Source: Betaproteobacteria bacterium
GTDB lineage: Bacteria > Pseudomonadota > Gammaproteobacteria > Burkholderiales > SG8-39
DNA: 43,726 nucleotides
NCBI GenBank assembly: GCA_009693435.1
Contig: SHXF01000032.1
Span: 1 to 43,726, forward strand
Direction of reading: 5' to 3'
Numbering within the stretch: the stretch's first letter is position 1; each line of letters begins with the position of its first letter. The notes under the pieces were generated by a model. The model ran no database searches, was not told where the DNA came from, and worked only from the letters and a program-made list of their open reading frames with translations. Of the stretch, positions 1 to 9,619 are shown in pieces. A program made the position numbers and the translations under genes.

Positions 1-76
1 TGAAGGTAGAAAAAGCAGAGAAATCGTCAAATAAACGGTCGGTAGCGAGTAATTTCATGCCTATCGCATATTTCAT
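1..76 (-). CDS. start of an unidentified gene, cut by the window edge
   Basis: An ATG at 76 (reading leftwards) opens 25 codons with no stop before the window ends; a second in-frame ATG lies at 58. No convincing ribosome binding site precedes either. The stretch is AT-rich compared with the sensor gene upstream, so it may be only intergenic sequence. No family is recognisable in 25 residues. Confidence 0.25.
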   Translation of the reverse strand, partial: MKYAIGMKLLATDRLFDDFSAFSTF

Positions 77-133
77 TCCGCAGTGGAGTGAATCACCTCT
101 GTGCTCAAATGCCAACTGCTAAAATTGAAAAAA

Positions 134-3100
134 TCACAGCCTCTCAGTCTGCAAGCGCAGCACTTCTTCGCTCCGGACGCGCTCTGTGATGTCGAGATTG
201 GTTCCGCTCATGCGCAGCGCCCGTCTGGTGACGGGATCGCGTTCGGTGACCCGGCCGAGCGACAGCACCCATTTCCATGCGCCATTCGAGTCGCGTATGC
301 GATGTTCGATGGCATATTCGCTGGTGATGCCCTTGATGGTGTCGGTTTGCGCCCGCGTCACGGCATCCAGTTCGTCTTTGTGCATCAAGGACGCGAGCTG
401 TCTGAACGTGGTGTAGGTGGGCGCCGGAGGCTCACCCAGCAGCCTCGACCAGCCGTCGCTCAGAAAAATGGTGCCTGCGGAAATATCCGATTCCCAGAGG
501 GAAACGTGTGAAGATTCCAGTGCGCGCTCCAGGCGCTCGTTGGCCAGGCGAAGTTCCAGCTCCGCAGGCAGAACCCTGCCCCGATCCGTCCCCGTGCCTC
601 GATAGCCTGCGAATCTCCCGAGTTCGTCGTGTTCCGGCACGCCGCTGACGGAAAGCCAGTGCTTTTCGCCGGAGGGGCCAAGGCGCGATATGCGAAAGTC
701 ATGGAAGGGTTCGTGCCGCATCAGTTTCGCACGGTGCGCTTGCCAGTCCTGCTCGGACAGATCGGAGGAGAGCGCGTCCCAGAGAGTCTTGCCCAGAAGA
801 TCACCGGGCACAAAGCTCAAGTGCCCGGACCTCGGCGTGGACACGTGCGTAAATCGGAATTGTTCGTCCTGTCCCCAGTCCCAGTCCGTCAAGAGTTCGT
901 TCAGGCGGCGGTTGCGCGATTCGCTTTCGGCAAGTCGGGTCTCGGCCCGGCCTCGCTCTTCGGATTCCAGCCACAGCCGGCCTATGCTGGCCAGGGAAAC
1001 GGCAAACAAACGGTTCTCGGCGCTCCAGCTGCGTTCGCGACCCAGATGCGCGAGGCAAAGCACCCCCGCAAGCTTGCCTTGCGTATGGATCGGCACGTAC
1101 AGTGTTGCGGCTGCCCGACGTTCCTGCGGAACGCGTTCCGTAACCGCCTTGATTCGTGGATCGGCCGCGCAATTGTCCGCGACGATGAGTTGTTCGCTGT
1201 CCAGCGCGGCGAGATAGTCGGGGAAATCGGTCCGATCGATTCGCTCTGCGCTGCTGTGGCGCCCCGTGGATCGCTCGAACAAATCGATGCACAGCAATGC
1301 GTCACCTGCCGCGGCCATGCGCCATATACTCGCGCGCTCGACGTCAATTTCCAGCGCCGCCGCCTCGGTAAGCATGCGGTATGCCGCCTGGGTGGCATCC
1401 CCGGGGATTGTCGTGGCCCCGATCAGTTGGGTCAGCGTAACCTGCTGCGAAGACAGGCGGGCCTGTTCCTCCAGCAGACTGCCTGTAGCCAGCTTCAGCG
1501 CGGTCAAATCTTCCACCACGCCCACCAACCCGGCCGGTGTTCCATCCTCCAGGGAAAACTTGCTGGTCGAATATCTGACAAAGCGCCGGGCCCCGCCGGG
1601 GTAGTTGATCCAGAATTCCTGGGTGCGTTGTTTGTCGTCTCCCAGTGCCGCCATGATGTCCGCCTGCATGGCCCGTCTGCGCTTTTCCGAAAGTATCGGC
1701 AGGCTCAGGCAGGACTTGCCGATGATGGCGCCGCCTGATATGCCGAATGCGCGCTCGGCGGCCGCGTTGCAGGCGGTGATTGTTCCTGCCCGATCGGTGG
1801 CAAACACCACCAGCGGCAAGGCATCGTATAGCGCCAGCAGTTCCGCGCTGCGCGAAGAGACGCGCCGCGCCAGGTCTGCATTCAGAAGGCGTATCTCGCG
1901 ATCATGTTCATCGACGCGCGCGCCCACCGTATTCAAGGCCGTGCCCAACAGCTGCAGATCGGCAGGACCCGTCTCGGCGAAGCGTGCGGTGAACTCGCCT
2001 CTGGCAAAGGACTGCGCCGTTTGCAGCAGTCGCGAGAAGGGCAGTGAAATCCATCTGGATGCGACTCCCGCCAGGAGAAAAGACAGAGCCACCAGAAAGC
2101 CCGCGAGGTAGTAAAACTTGTCCTGTGAATCGTGCAGCCAGCCGGCGAAATCGGCGCGCGGGGCGTAGGCAATCATCCAGATGGCGCGCCCATCTCCAGG
2201 GAACAGCGGCGCGTAGTGCGCATACCACTGCTCACCGCGAAACCCGATCTCGATTTGTCTGCCCGTTGTCTGAGCCTGCCCGCGCACTGCGTTCCAGATA
2301 TGGGGGATCACGGTCCCGGCATGGGAGGATTCAACCGGCTCCAGCTGCGGCTCGTGCCCATCGGCCCTGGTCTGGCCGGAGTGCAGTCCGGCCACGGCTA
2401 TCGATTGCCCTGCTGCCGATACTATGGCCATGCCGCCGCGGGTGGTCATCCTCGCAGTGGCCAGATCCTTGCTGAGGGCAGCGAGACGCAACTCGAATGC
2501 GATGACGTAGCGCCGGCCATCGCGCGATTGCGCCCGGGTCGATACGGCAATTCCCGGCTGTCCGGAGCCCAGGAACGGATAAGGCTGGCTCCAGTACCGC
2601 CCGCCCTCCGCGCCCAGCGACATGGCGCCCTTGAACCAGTCGTGCTCGCGCGCATCGAATTCCGCAGCGTGTGTATTGCTCGAAATAACCCTGCCGTCGA
2701 GGGCGAGGCTCTGCAGGGTCGCCCGGCGCGTGGGGCTGGCGGGGTCGGTGATACGGAGCGAAAACCCCTGGTTTCCGTCCCCTTCGCCTGCCTCCCGCCG
2801 AATCACCACTTCCCGGCCGGTGTCGAGGCCGATGTGTATCGAATCCACAAGCGGGTTGGCGCCGAGTTGCGCGATGGCGCGCTTGGCCAGCAGCGCCAGT
2901 TCAGCCTGCGCGAGCGCGCCTCGCAGTTCGGTTTGAATCCAGGTGCGCTCCGCCGCCAGGCTTTGCTCCGCGCGCGTGAATGGATCGCTGATCCTCGTGC
3001 GCATTGCCTTCACCGATTCGGACAACATGCCGCTGGCATTGTGGTCGATGCCGGGAATGATCAGGAAATGCCAGATCGAGACAGCCGTGATTGCCAGGGT

Positions 3101-3190
3101 CAGGAAGGCGAGGGAACTCGCGCACAACAGCAGTGCGTCGCGAATATTCAACTTCCGCATGGCAGGGGATCGCGTATCGGCAGGGGCCAT
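134..3190 (-). CDS. membrane sensor protein, Cache-like/HAMP/PAS/GAF/PAS/PAS, without output domain
   Basis: A 1018-residue signalling protein. Seen: an N-terminal membrane helix (about 19-44), a roughly 310-residue periplasmic region of the size and position of a double-Cache sensor, a second helix (about 358-380), a HAMP-like linker (about 380-435), a PAS domain (about 448-570), a GAF domain (about 610-750) and two more PAS domains (about 775-890 and 905-1010), the last ending in the usual LDITERV linker. Such proteins normally continue into a histidine kinase or GGDEF/EAL module. Here a TGA follows the last PAS linker by about a dozen residues, and none of the three frames beyond it holds a kinase. 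It is either a sensory subunit acting on a partner or a kinase that lost its catalytic half. The Hpt gene directly upstream on the same strand favours a phosphorelay origin. An alternative start is codon 11. Confidence 0.85.
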   Translation of the reverse strand: MAPADTRSPAMRKLNIRDALLLCASSLAFLTLAITAVSIWHFLIIPGIDHNASGMLSESVKAMRTRISDPFTRAEQSLAAERTWIQTELRGALAQAELALLAKRAIAQLGANPLVDSIHIGLDTGREVVIRREAGEGDGNQGFSLRITDPASPTRRATLQSLALDGRVISSNTHAAEFDAREHDWFKGAMSLGAEGGRYWSQPYPFLGSGQPGIAVSTRAQSRDGRRYVIAFELRLAALSKDLATARMTTRGGMAIVSAAGQSIAVAGLHSGQTRADGHEPQLEPVESSHAGTVIPHIWNAVRGQAQTTGRQIEIGFRGEQWYAHYAPLFPGDGRAIWMIAYAPRADFAGWLHDSQDKFYYLAGFLVALSFLLAGVASRWISLPFSRLLQTAQSFARGEFTARFAETGPADLQLLGTALNTVGARVDEHDREIRLLNADLARRVSSRSAELLALYDALPLVVFATDRAGTITACNAAAERAFGISGGAIIGKSCLSLPILSEKRRRAMQADIMAALGDDKQRTQEFWINYPGGARRFVRYSTSKFSLEDGTPAGLVGVVEDLTALKLATGSLLEEQARLSSQQVTLTQLIGATTIPGDATQAAYRMLTEAAALEIDVERASIWRMAAAGDALLCIDLFERSTGRHSSAERIDRTDFPDYLAALDSEQLIVADNCAADPRIKAVTERVPQERRAAATLYVPIHTQGKLAGVLCLAHLGRERSWSAENRLFAVSLASIGRLWLESEERGRAETRLAESESRNRRLNELLTDWDWGQDEQFRFTHVSTPRSGHLSFVPGDLLGKTLWDALSSDLSEQDWQAHRAKLMRHEPFHDFRISRLGPSGEKHWLSVSGVPEHDELGRFAGYRGTGTDRGRVLPAELELRLANERLERALESSHVSLWESDISAGTIFLSDGWSRLLGEPPAPTYTTFRQLASLMHKDELDAVTRAQTDTIKGITSEYAIEHRIRDSNGAWKWVLSLGRVTERDPVTRRALRMSGTNLDITERVRSEEVLRLQTERL

Positions 3191-3279
3191 TTGTTTCGGA
3201 ACGTGGAATGATTCGTGTTCATTGCCATGGGCGACGATATGCCATCGTCAAAGGCGGAATTGACCCGGCCGGAAGCAGC

Positions 3280-3642
3280 CTAGGCTTCCTCTCCAGCTTC
3301 GTGCAACAGCGCAACCTGCGCAATTTCGCCTTCTTCACTCAGGGACTGGATCAGTTCCCGTGCGAGGCTGGACGCGTTGTCCTTCGCGGCTTGCTCTATC
3401 TGGAAGCAGAGCGCCGCCAGGCGTTGCGCGCCGAGATTGCCGGAGGCGCCCTTGAGCGAGTGGGCGGCGATGGCCAGTTCAGCCATGTTTGCGGCTTCCG
3501 CGTGCATGCGCAGCAGGCCGACGCGCTCGACTATCACCGCGTCGAATTTACCGACCAGGCGCCGCAGCACCGCGCCTCGGCCGGCGTCAATGCTGCGCAG
3601 ATCGTTGATCTGGTTGGCGTCCAGTATGGGATCGATACTCAT
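3280..3642 (-). CDS. Hpt (histidine phosphotransfer) domain protein
   Basis: A 120-residue single-domain protein carrying the Hpt signature HSLKGASGNLG, with the phosphoryl-accepting histidine at residue 61, inside a mostly helical protein of normal length for a free-standing Hpt. Hpt proteins shuttle phosphate between a hybrid kinase receiver and a response regulator in the cytoplasm. It is the first gene of a two-gene minus-strand unit and lies 89 bp before the big PAS/GAF sensor, so the two are probably transcribed together. No receiver-domain or kinase gene is visible nearby, so its partners must be elsewhere or beyond the left window edge. Confidence 0.85.
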   Translation of the reverse strand: MSIDPILDANQINDLRSIDAGRGAVLRRLVGKFDAVIVERVGLLRMHAEAANMAELAIAAHSLKGASGNLGAQRLAALCFQIEQAAKDNASSLARELIQSLSEEGEIAQVALLHEAGEEA

Positions 3643-3994
3643 GGTTCCAGACCTTTCAGCAATTACGATGCCGCAAACAATGCGCGCGCGATTCTCACGG
3701 CGGCGGCATTCTGCTTCATGCCCGGTATCATATCGTCAAAGCAGGCACCGGTTTGCGTGGGTCGCATCGTGCTATCGCCACTGCCGAGCGAACCATTTTT
3801 CAGGATCCGGAAATCTGCGTGGCGCAATGGCCACTCCATCGCCGCCTGTCCGCCGTGTTTGTCCATGCCATGTATACTTGTTCGATGTCGTCGGGCCCTT
3901 GTCTGGATCGTGGCAGCCGCAGTGCCATGAACCCAATGCCGCGCTAAATCAGGGCGCATGGATTCGACGGGAGATTGATGGCGAAACCGGACCG
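3643..3994. other. intergenic region between divergent hpt and PhoX-like genes
   Basis: About 350 bp that must hold the promoters of both divergent genes. A TATACT hexamer at 3873-3878 on the plus strand is a possible -10 element, but no -35 hexamer stands at a proper distance. A short minus-strand reading frame ending at 3663 has no recognisable features. Nothing else was seen. Confidence 0.4.
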
Positions 3995-5944
3995 ATGACT
4001 TCGATTCACATGCAATCCGACCAAACAACAACCCACCCTGACAAAACGCCGGCTTCCGATGCGCTCTATTTCGACACGCCCAATTTATTCTCGCAGATCC
4101 TCGAAGCGCGCCTCTCGCGCAGGCGGATTCTCCAGGGCGGTCTGGGCGCCGCGCTGACCGCAATGCTGCCCGCCTGCCAGACCCTGGGCGGTGCGCCGGT
4201 GCGTATCGGCTTCACGCCGATTTCACCCTCTGCCGAGGACAGCGTGCGCGTGCCCGAAGGTTACGAAGCGCAGGTGCTGTATCGCTGGGGCGATCCGGTC
4301 GGATCGGCCGCGGGCATGCCCGCTTTCAAACCGGATGCGAGCAACACCGCCGCCGAGCAGGCGCTGCAGGCCGGCATGCATCACGACGGCATGAAGTTCT
4401 ATTCGCTGGACCGCGGCGGCGCCGCGCGCGGCCTGCTGGTGATGAACCACGAATACCAGGACGATGCGCTGCTGCATCCCGACGGCACCCGCACCTGGAG
4501 CGCCGAAAAAACTGCGAAGGCGCAGAACGCGGTGGGCGTGTCGGTCATCGAAGTGGCGCTGACGCTGTCGGGCTCGCGATCGGGCTGGGAAGTGATCCGG
4601 CCGTCGAGTTTCGCGCGGCGCATCACCGCGCAGACGCCGTGCCGCGTTGCCGGACCGGCCGCGGGGCACGAATCGATGAAGACGGCGCAGGATCCCTCCG
4701 GTACCCGGGTGCTCGGTAACTACGCCAATTGCGGCATGGGCTGGACGCCCTGGGGCACCTATCTCGCCTGCGAAGAAAACTTTCAGGTCAATTTCCACGG
4801 CGCCGGCACGAAGTCGCCCGAACACCGGCGCTACGGCATCACCGGCAATCGCACATCCGGCGCGTGGCACGCCCACGATGAACGCTTCGATGCGATACGC
4901 CATCCGAACGAGCCGAATCGTTTTGGCTGGGTGGTCGAAATCGATCCCTTCGACCCGCGGGCGATGCCGGTCAAGCGCACAGCCATGGGCCGTCTAAATC
5001 ATGAAAGCGCCGCGCCGTCGATGGATCCGGATGGGCGCCTGGCGTTCTACATGGGCGATGACGCGCCGTTCGAATACATCTACAAATTCGTCACGGCGCG
5101 CGCCTACGATGCGGCAAATCCGGCGGCAAACCGCGACCTGCTCGACGCGGGCACCCTGTACGCGGCGCGTTTCGCCGCCGACGGGTCGGGCGAATGGCTG
5201 GCGCTGGAATACGGCCGCAACGGACTCACGCCCGACAAGGGATTCCGCAGCCAGGCGGACGTGGTGGTGAAAGCGCGCCAGGCGGCCGATGTGCTGGGCG
5301 CAACCCGCATGGACCGTCCGGAGTGGTGCGCGGTGCACCCGCTGACGCGCGAGGTGTATTGCACGCTCACCAACAACAGCGCGCGCGGCGCGCCGGGACG
5401 GCCCGGCGTGGACGCCGCCAATCCGCGCGCCAACAACATCTTCGGCCAGATCATCCGCTGGCGCGAGCGGGGCGGTGTCACCGCGACGCGCTTCGACTGG
5501 GATTTATTTGCGCTAGGCGGTTCCCCGACGAACCCCAACCCGGAGCGACGCGGCCGCTTCAAAGGCGATGCTTTCGGCTCGCCCGATGGACTCTACTTCG
5601 ATGCGCGCGGCGTGCTGTGGGTGCAGACCGATGTGTCGCCCTCGGCGCTTAATCGCGGCGAGTACCAGCCGCTCGGCAACAACCAGGTGCTGGCCGCGGA
5701 CCCGGCGACCGGCGAGTTCAAGCGCTTCCTGAACGGGCCGCCCGGGTGCGAGATCACCGGGCTCACCATGGCGCCGGACAGCCGCACCATTTTCGTCAAC
5801 ATCCAGCACCCCGGGGAAATCGGCGGCAACGATCCCGACAACCCGCGCAAGAATTCCAACTGGCCGGATTTCTCGCCGGTCGGCCGGCCGCGATCGGCCA
5901 CCGTGGTGGTGCGACGCACGGACGGTGGCATCATCGGCGCCTGA
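3995..5944 (+). CDS. PhoX/DUF839 family protein, Tat-exported
   Basis: The 649-residue product from ATG 3995 matches the PhoX-like (DUF839) family, whose studied members are periplasmic calcium/iron alkaline phosphatases. Seen: a long N-region, then a twin-arginine signal SRRRILQGG (residues 41-49) with a hydrophobic stretch and a possible lipobox cysteine at 61 (LPAC), and family landmarks such as NHEY, EWCAVHP and the VYCTLTNN stretch. The frame is open far upstream; 3995 was chosen because it places the Tat motif about 40 residues in, as is common in this family. ATG 4010 is an alternative. The gene stands alone. Whether it hydrolyses phosphate esters is inferred from the family only; many DUF839 proteins are untested. 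Confidence 0.85.
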   Translation: MTSIHMQSDQTTTHPDKTPASDALYFDTPNLFSQILEARLSRRRILQGGLGAALTAMLPACQTLGGAPVRIGFTPISPSAEDSVRVPEGYEAQVLYRWGDPVGSAAGMPAFKPDASNTAAEQALQAGMHHDGMKFYSLDRGGAARGLLVMNHEYQDDALLHPDGTRTWSAEKTAKAQNAVGVSVIEVALTLSGSRSGWEVIRPSSFARRITAQTPCRVAGPAAGHESMKTAQDPSGTRVLGNYANCGMGWTPWGTYLACEENFQVNFHGAGTKSPEHRRYGITGNRTSGAWHAHDERFDAIRHPNEPNRFGWVVEIDPFDPRAMPVKRTAMGRLNHESAAPSMDPDGRLAFYMGDDAPFEYIYKFVTARAYDAANPAANRDLLDAGTLYAARFAADGSGEWLALEYGRNGLTPDKGFRSQADVVVKARQAADVLGATRMDRPEWCAVHPLTREVYCTLTNNSARGAPGRPGVDAANPRANNIFGQIIRWRERGGVTATRFDWDLFALGGSPTNPNPERRGRFKGDAFGSPDGLYFDARGVLWVQTDVSPSALNRGEYQPLGNNQVLAADPATGEFKRFLNGPPGCEITGLTMAPDSRTIFVNIQHPGEIGGNDPDNPRKNSNWPDFSPVGRPRSATVVVRRTDGGIIGA

Positions 5945-6124
5945 AGAATCTCCTGAATTTATTCGGCAAGATGCCGTGTATACGGATAAGAGCAGACAAT
6001 AGCGTAACAAAAAACGTATAAATTGGCAGGGGATTCACCGCGCCGCGGCCGGGTCCGGCGAGACTGCTCGTGCATCTCCCCGCAACGGGCGTTTGGCTCC
6101 TACTTTCCCGTTGGGACGACGGCG

Positions 6125-7276
6125 CTAGCCGTAATAAGCGCACCCCGGGTACACCGATCCTTCAAACAGGCGTCGCGCGGTCCGATAGAAGGAACCATGC
6201 AGCGCGCGCCACGCAGCGTTTTCAAGCGCGACCTCGGTGCCCACGGCAAGCACGCCGGAGGGCATGGCGATGCGCATCGGGTCTGCGCTGTCCGGCCTCG
6301 TCCGTCGTTCGACGACCGTCCCTTTGATCCGCGCGGCGACTGCCGAGCACAATGACGCGGTCAGCGGGAGCGCCCGATGCGGCTGGCCGTTCGAAATCAT
6401 GCGCAAGGTCAGATCCGCCTCGGATGCACTGATCGCCCTGCCGGAAAGCGTCACGGCATCCTGCGCCGGGGAAACGAACCCGATGAACGGAACCAGGGTT
6501 TTTGCCCGCGCGGCATCGAGGTTCGGCGTGATGCCCATGCGCACCGAGGCGTGCTCGCGTATCGCCGCGAGCTTGCGCATCAGTTGCGTATCGGCCTCGA
6601 GCTCGTCCGGCATTTCGGTCCCGCGCAGGCCGAGCGCCGCCGCGTCCGCGAACACGCAGGCATTGGCCGCATCCACCATGGAGACTTCGATTCGCCCCAG
6701 GCCCGCTACTTCCAGTGTGTCGATCACATTGCCCGTGGGCAACAGCCGCCCGGACGAGGCGCCGCCGGGATCCAGGAATTCGAGGCGCACCGGCGCGCCG
6801 GAACCTGCCACGCCGGGGATCTCGAGCGTGCCGTCGACCCGTGCGCGGCCGTCGCGAACCTCGAATGTCGACCGGATCACCTTGCGGGTGTTGGTGTTAT
6901 GGATGCGCACTGTGGCCTGTCCGTCGGGAAATTCAAGGAGGCCTTCGTCGACGGCAAAGGGCCCGATCGCCGAGGACATATTGCCGCAATTGCCGCTGAA
7001 ATCGACTCGTGCCTCGTGCACCACCACTTGCGCAAAGGTGTAGTCGACATCGGCGTCCGGGCGCGTCGCCGGCCCGACTATGCATACCTTCGACAGCGAC
7101 GAGACGCCGCCGCCCATGCCATCGAGCTGCCTGCCGTTGGGGTCGGGACTGCCGATCACCGCAAGGAACAGCGCGGGCCAATCGGCGCGGTCGCGGGGCA
7201 GGTCCCGCAGGTGAAATACGAGCGCCTTGCTGGTGCCGCCGCGCATGAAGACCGCGGGGAATTTCGTCTTCGTCAT
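6125..7276 (-). CDS. PrpF-family isomerase (4-oxalomesaconate tautomerase/aconitate isomerase type)
   Basis: A 383-residue protein of the PrpF family (diaminopimelate-epimerase fold). Seen: the N-terminal MRGGTSKA motif, DGMGGGVSSLSKV, and the GNCGNMSSAIGPFA motif that carries the first catalytic-site cysteine region of the family. Members shift double bonds in unsaturated tricarboxylates: PrpF in the 2-methylcitrate cycle, GalD/LigU in gallate and protocatechuate 4,5-cleavage. No prpB, prpC or acnD gene is adjacent. It sits last in a minus-strand run with a TctC receptor, an alpha/beta hydrolase and a VOC protein, so a role in aromatic or tricarboxylate catabolism is more likely than propionate metabolism; this is inference. 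An AGGA precedes the ATG. It ends with TAG. Confidence 0.85.
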   Translation of the reverse strand: MTKTKFPAVFMRGGTSKALVFHLRDLPRDRADWPALFLAVIGSPDPNGRQLDGMGGGVSSLSKVCIVGPATRPDADVDYTFAQVVVHEARVDFSGNCGNMSSAIGPFAVDEGLLEFPDGQATVRIHNTNTRKVIRSTFEVRDGRARVDGTLEIPGVAGSGAPVRLEFLDPGGASSGRLLPTGNVIDTLEVAGLGRIEVSMVDAANACVFADAAALGLRGTEMPDELEADTQLMRKLAAIREHASVRMGITPNLDAARAKTLVPFIGFVSPAQDAVTLSGRAISASEADLTLRMISNGQPHRALPLTASLCSAVAARIKGTVVERRTRPDSADPMRIAMPSGVLAVGTEVALENAAWRALHGSFYRTARRLFEGSVYPGCAYYG

Positions 7277-7349
7277 GATCCTGTCCTCGAACCCGGCGCT
7301 CGTGATTTGTCGCGATTTTCAAACGGGTGGTTGGCAGGCCGCCCGCTTT

Positions 7350-8327
7350 TCACTCGGCCTTGATGTTGAGATCGGCGATCAGTCTGCTCCATGTCGCCGT
7401 CTCCGCCTTGATGAGTTTATCGAACTCCTCCACCGAGCCACCCTTGGGCGTGAAGCCGCCAACCGCCAGCCGCTGACGCGTTTCATCATCTTTGAGCGCC
7501 TCGTTGAAGGCGTGATTGAGGGCGTTGATGGTCGCCCTGGGCGTGCCGGTGGGGGCCAGTATTCCCCACCAGGCGCCGATATCCAGGCCGGAGATTGTGA
7601 TTCCCTTTTCCGTGAATGTCGGAACGTCGGGCAGCACCGACACCCGCTGCAGCCCGGTTGCGGCCAGCGCGCGCAATTTACCGGAATCGATAAACGGCTT
7701 GGTCGAACTGGATCCCAGAAAAACGATGTCCAGGTGTCCGGCGACCACGTCGGTCAGAGCCTGCCCGATGCCCTTGTAGGCAATGTGCGTCAGCTCGGTA
7801 TGGGTCTCGCGCTTGAACAGTTCCGCCACGAGATAGGGCTGGGAACCTGCTCCGGAAGAGCCGAAATTCAGTTTCTTCGGATTCTTCTTCGCATGGGCGA
7901 TGAATTCCTCCAGGGTCTTCACCGGGATCGCGGGATTGATCACCATCACCAGCGGCAGCGTGGCGAGCAGTATCACCGGATCGAAATCGCGGGCCGTGTC
8001 GAATTTCGCGTTGGAATAAAGCGTGCCGTTGGTGGAGAGCCAGATTCCGCCGAGCAGGAGCGTGAGTCCGTCGGGCTTCGCGCCGGCGACATAAGCAGTA
8101 CCGAGATTGCCGCTGAAGCCGACCCGGTTCTCGACGATGCCCTTTTCGCCCAGCACTTTCAGCGCGGCGGGCAACACGATGCGGGGCAGCGCATCCGTGC
8201 CGGCGCCGGGGGGAAAGGGAACGACGACGCGTATGGTCCGCTCGGATGTCCCTTGCGCCGACGCAGTCGGTGCCGCAATGAGACAGGCAACCGCAATCAA
8301 CGCGGTAGATTTCGTCAATCGAAGCAT
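7350..8327 (-). CDS. TctC/Bug-family periplasmic solute receptor
   Basis: A 325-residue protein with a clear Sec signal peptide (cleavage near TASAQG), followed by the family opening RTIRVVVPFPPGAGTD and the PDGLTLLLGG and NFGSSGAGSQPYL landmarks of Bug receptors. These periplasmic proteins bind carboxylates and deliver them to tripartite tricarboxylate transporters (TctAB), or act as orphan receptors; no tctA or tctB is in the window. An AGGAG ribosome binding site precedes the ATG. It lies between the alpha/beta hydrolase gene (79 bp upstream) and the PrpF-type gene (73 bp downstream), which suggests its ligand is the substrate of that pathway. It is only distantly similar to the two receptors near 40-43 kb. 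Confidence 0.92.
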   Translation of the reverse strand: MLRLTKSTALIAVACLIAAPTASAQGTSERTIRVVVPFPPGAGTDALPRIVLPAALKVLGEKGIVENRVGFSGNLGTAYVAGAKPDGLTLLLGGIWLSTNGTLYSNAKFDTARDFDPVILLATLPLVMVINPAIPVKTLEEFIAHAKKNPKKLNFGSSGAGSQPYLVAELFKRETHTELTHIAYKGIGQALTDVVAGHLDIVFLGSSSTKPFIDSGKLRALAATGLQRVSVLPDVPTFTEKGITISGLDIGAWWGILAPTGTPRATINALNHAFNEALKDDETRQRLAVGGFTPKGGSVEEFDKLIKAETATWSRLIADLNIKAE

Positions 8328-8406
8328 GTATGCCTACTCCTGTAATTGGTTTGTCTCGCGCTGTTCGTGCCAGTGAGCCGCATTCGGGTGAAGGCGGCCA
8401 TGCCGA

Positions 8407-9543
8407 TCACGCGAGTACCCGTGCACTCCATCCGGCGAGCAGGTCAACGACCTTGTCGACTATCTCCGGCTTGCCCATCGGATAGTGTCCCGAGCCGTGC
8501 AGGTCATGGCGCGCGCCGCGCGCGCCGATCGCCGCTTCATAGGCCGCTGCATCGCTCGGGAAAATGATTTCGTCCTGGACGAAATTCACGCTCAGAACCG
8601 GAACCGATGTCTGCGCAATGCAGGCCGGCCCGTCGGCCCGGGTGTGGTCCAGGCTCCAGGTGCTGAGCCATGAGCGCAGCGTGGTAAGCCGGGCGGAGCC
8701 GTTCGGAGAATAATTGTCCGCGGCTGGTTGTGTGCCCAAGGTCGTCGCTGCGGCGCGGCCGGTGGGTTCGAGGCTGAGGTCGAGGTAACGCGGATCGGCG
8801 AGGGTCCGATGCACGATGAAGGGCTGGTCGACCAGCGGCCGGTCCGGTCCCATCGCGGCAAACTGGGCGAGGCGACCGATGCACCAGCGCGTGATGCGCC
8901 GGTTGCGCGCCAGTTGCGCGGCCCGTACGCGGGCGACGAAATCCGCCGAAAAGGGCGGGCCATGCCTGGGGTTGAATATGTCCAGATCGGGGTCTGTGGC
9001 GAGGATATCCGCCTCGTCCGTGACCGACGCGTCGAGGCGATCGGTCAGCACGCGGGCGCGTCCAGGATGGGCGGCCACGAAAGCGATGCCGTCGGCCGGG
9101 GTCAGGCTGGAGGCGGTCAGGTCAACGCTCTGGCCATCCGGGGCGGTCGTGATGGTGGGTTTCTCGGCTTGCGATTGATAGAAGGCGGCAAGCGATGCGC
9201 CTCCCGAATTGCCGATCAGGCAGACGCGCCGGTATCCCTGTTCACGCAGGAACCGCACGCCGCGTCCGACGTCCTGCACCGCACGTTCCATGATGAGAAA
9301 TGTCTCGTTGCCCGCATAACGCGTGTTGAGGCCGAGCACCGCGCAGCCCCGTTTGCGCAAGGGCTCCAGCAGATAGTGGTTCAGAAAACTGTTGGCGGGA
9401 TGGACTACGAGGAAAGCGACATCTTTGCCGCATCCTTCGTCGGCCAGTCGCGCAAAGACCTTGGGGTTGGTCGCCTGGATGCCGCTGCGGGTTTCCGACG
9501 CGGAACCGCGATCGGTGTCGAGTATGACGAGTTTGGCTATCAA
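8407..9543 (-). CDS. alpha/beta hydrolase
   Basis: A 378-residue alpha/beta-fold hydrolase. Seen: the nucleophile elbow GNSGGASL (serine near residue 114), a likely acid aspartate in FVQDEIIFPSDA, and the catalytic histidine in GSGHYP near the C-terminus, in the usual Ser-Asp-His order. No signal peptide is visible, so it should act in the cytoplasm. The start is taken as a TTG at 9543, supported by GGAAGG eight bases upstream; no earlier ATG fits. It follows the VOC gene and precedes the TctC gene on the same strand. The substrate is unknown; an ester or a ring-cleavage product would fit the neighbours. Confidence 0.8.
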   Translation of the reverse strand: MIAKLVILDTDRGSASETRSGIQATNPKVFARLADEGCGKDVAFLVVHPANSFLNHYLLEPLRKRGCAVLGLNTRYAGNETFLIMERAVQDVGRGVRFLREQGYRRVCLIGNSGGASLAAFYQSQAEKPTITTAPDGQSVDLTASSLTPADGIAFVAAHPGRARVLTDRLDASVTDEADILATDPDLDIFNPRHGPPFSADFVARVRAAQLARNRRITRWCIGRLAQFAAMGPDRPLVDQPFIVHRTLADPRYLDLSLEPTGRAAATTLGTQPAADNYSPNGSARLTTLRSWLSTWSLDHTRADGPACIAQTSVPVLSVNFVQDEIIFPSDAAAYEAAIGARGARHDLHGSGHYPMGKPEIVDKVVDLLAGWSARVLA

Positions 9544-9619
9544 GACAATCGCCTTCCAATTCGAAGAATGACAATCGGCATCACATCGGGCATCACATCG
9601 GCCCGGGCGCTTCGGGAAT

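Noticed and set aside
3663..3837. Small minus-strand frame upstream of hpt (about 57 codons).
   Set aside because: No ribosome binding site, no family features, and it lies in the likely promoter region.
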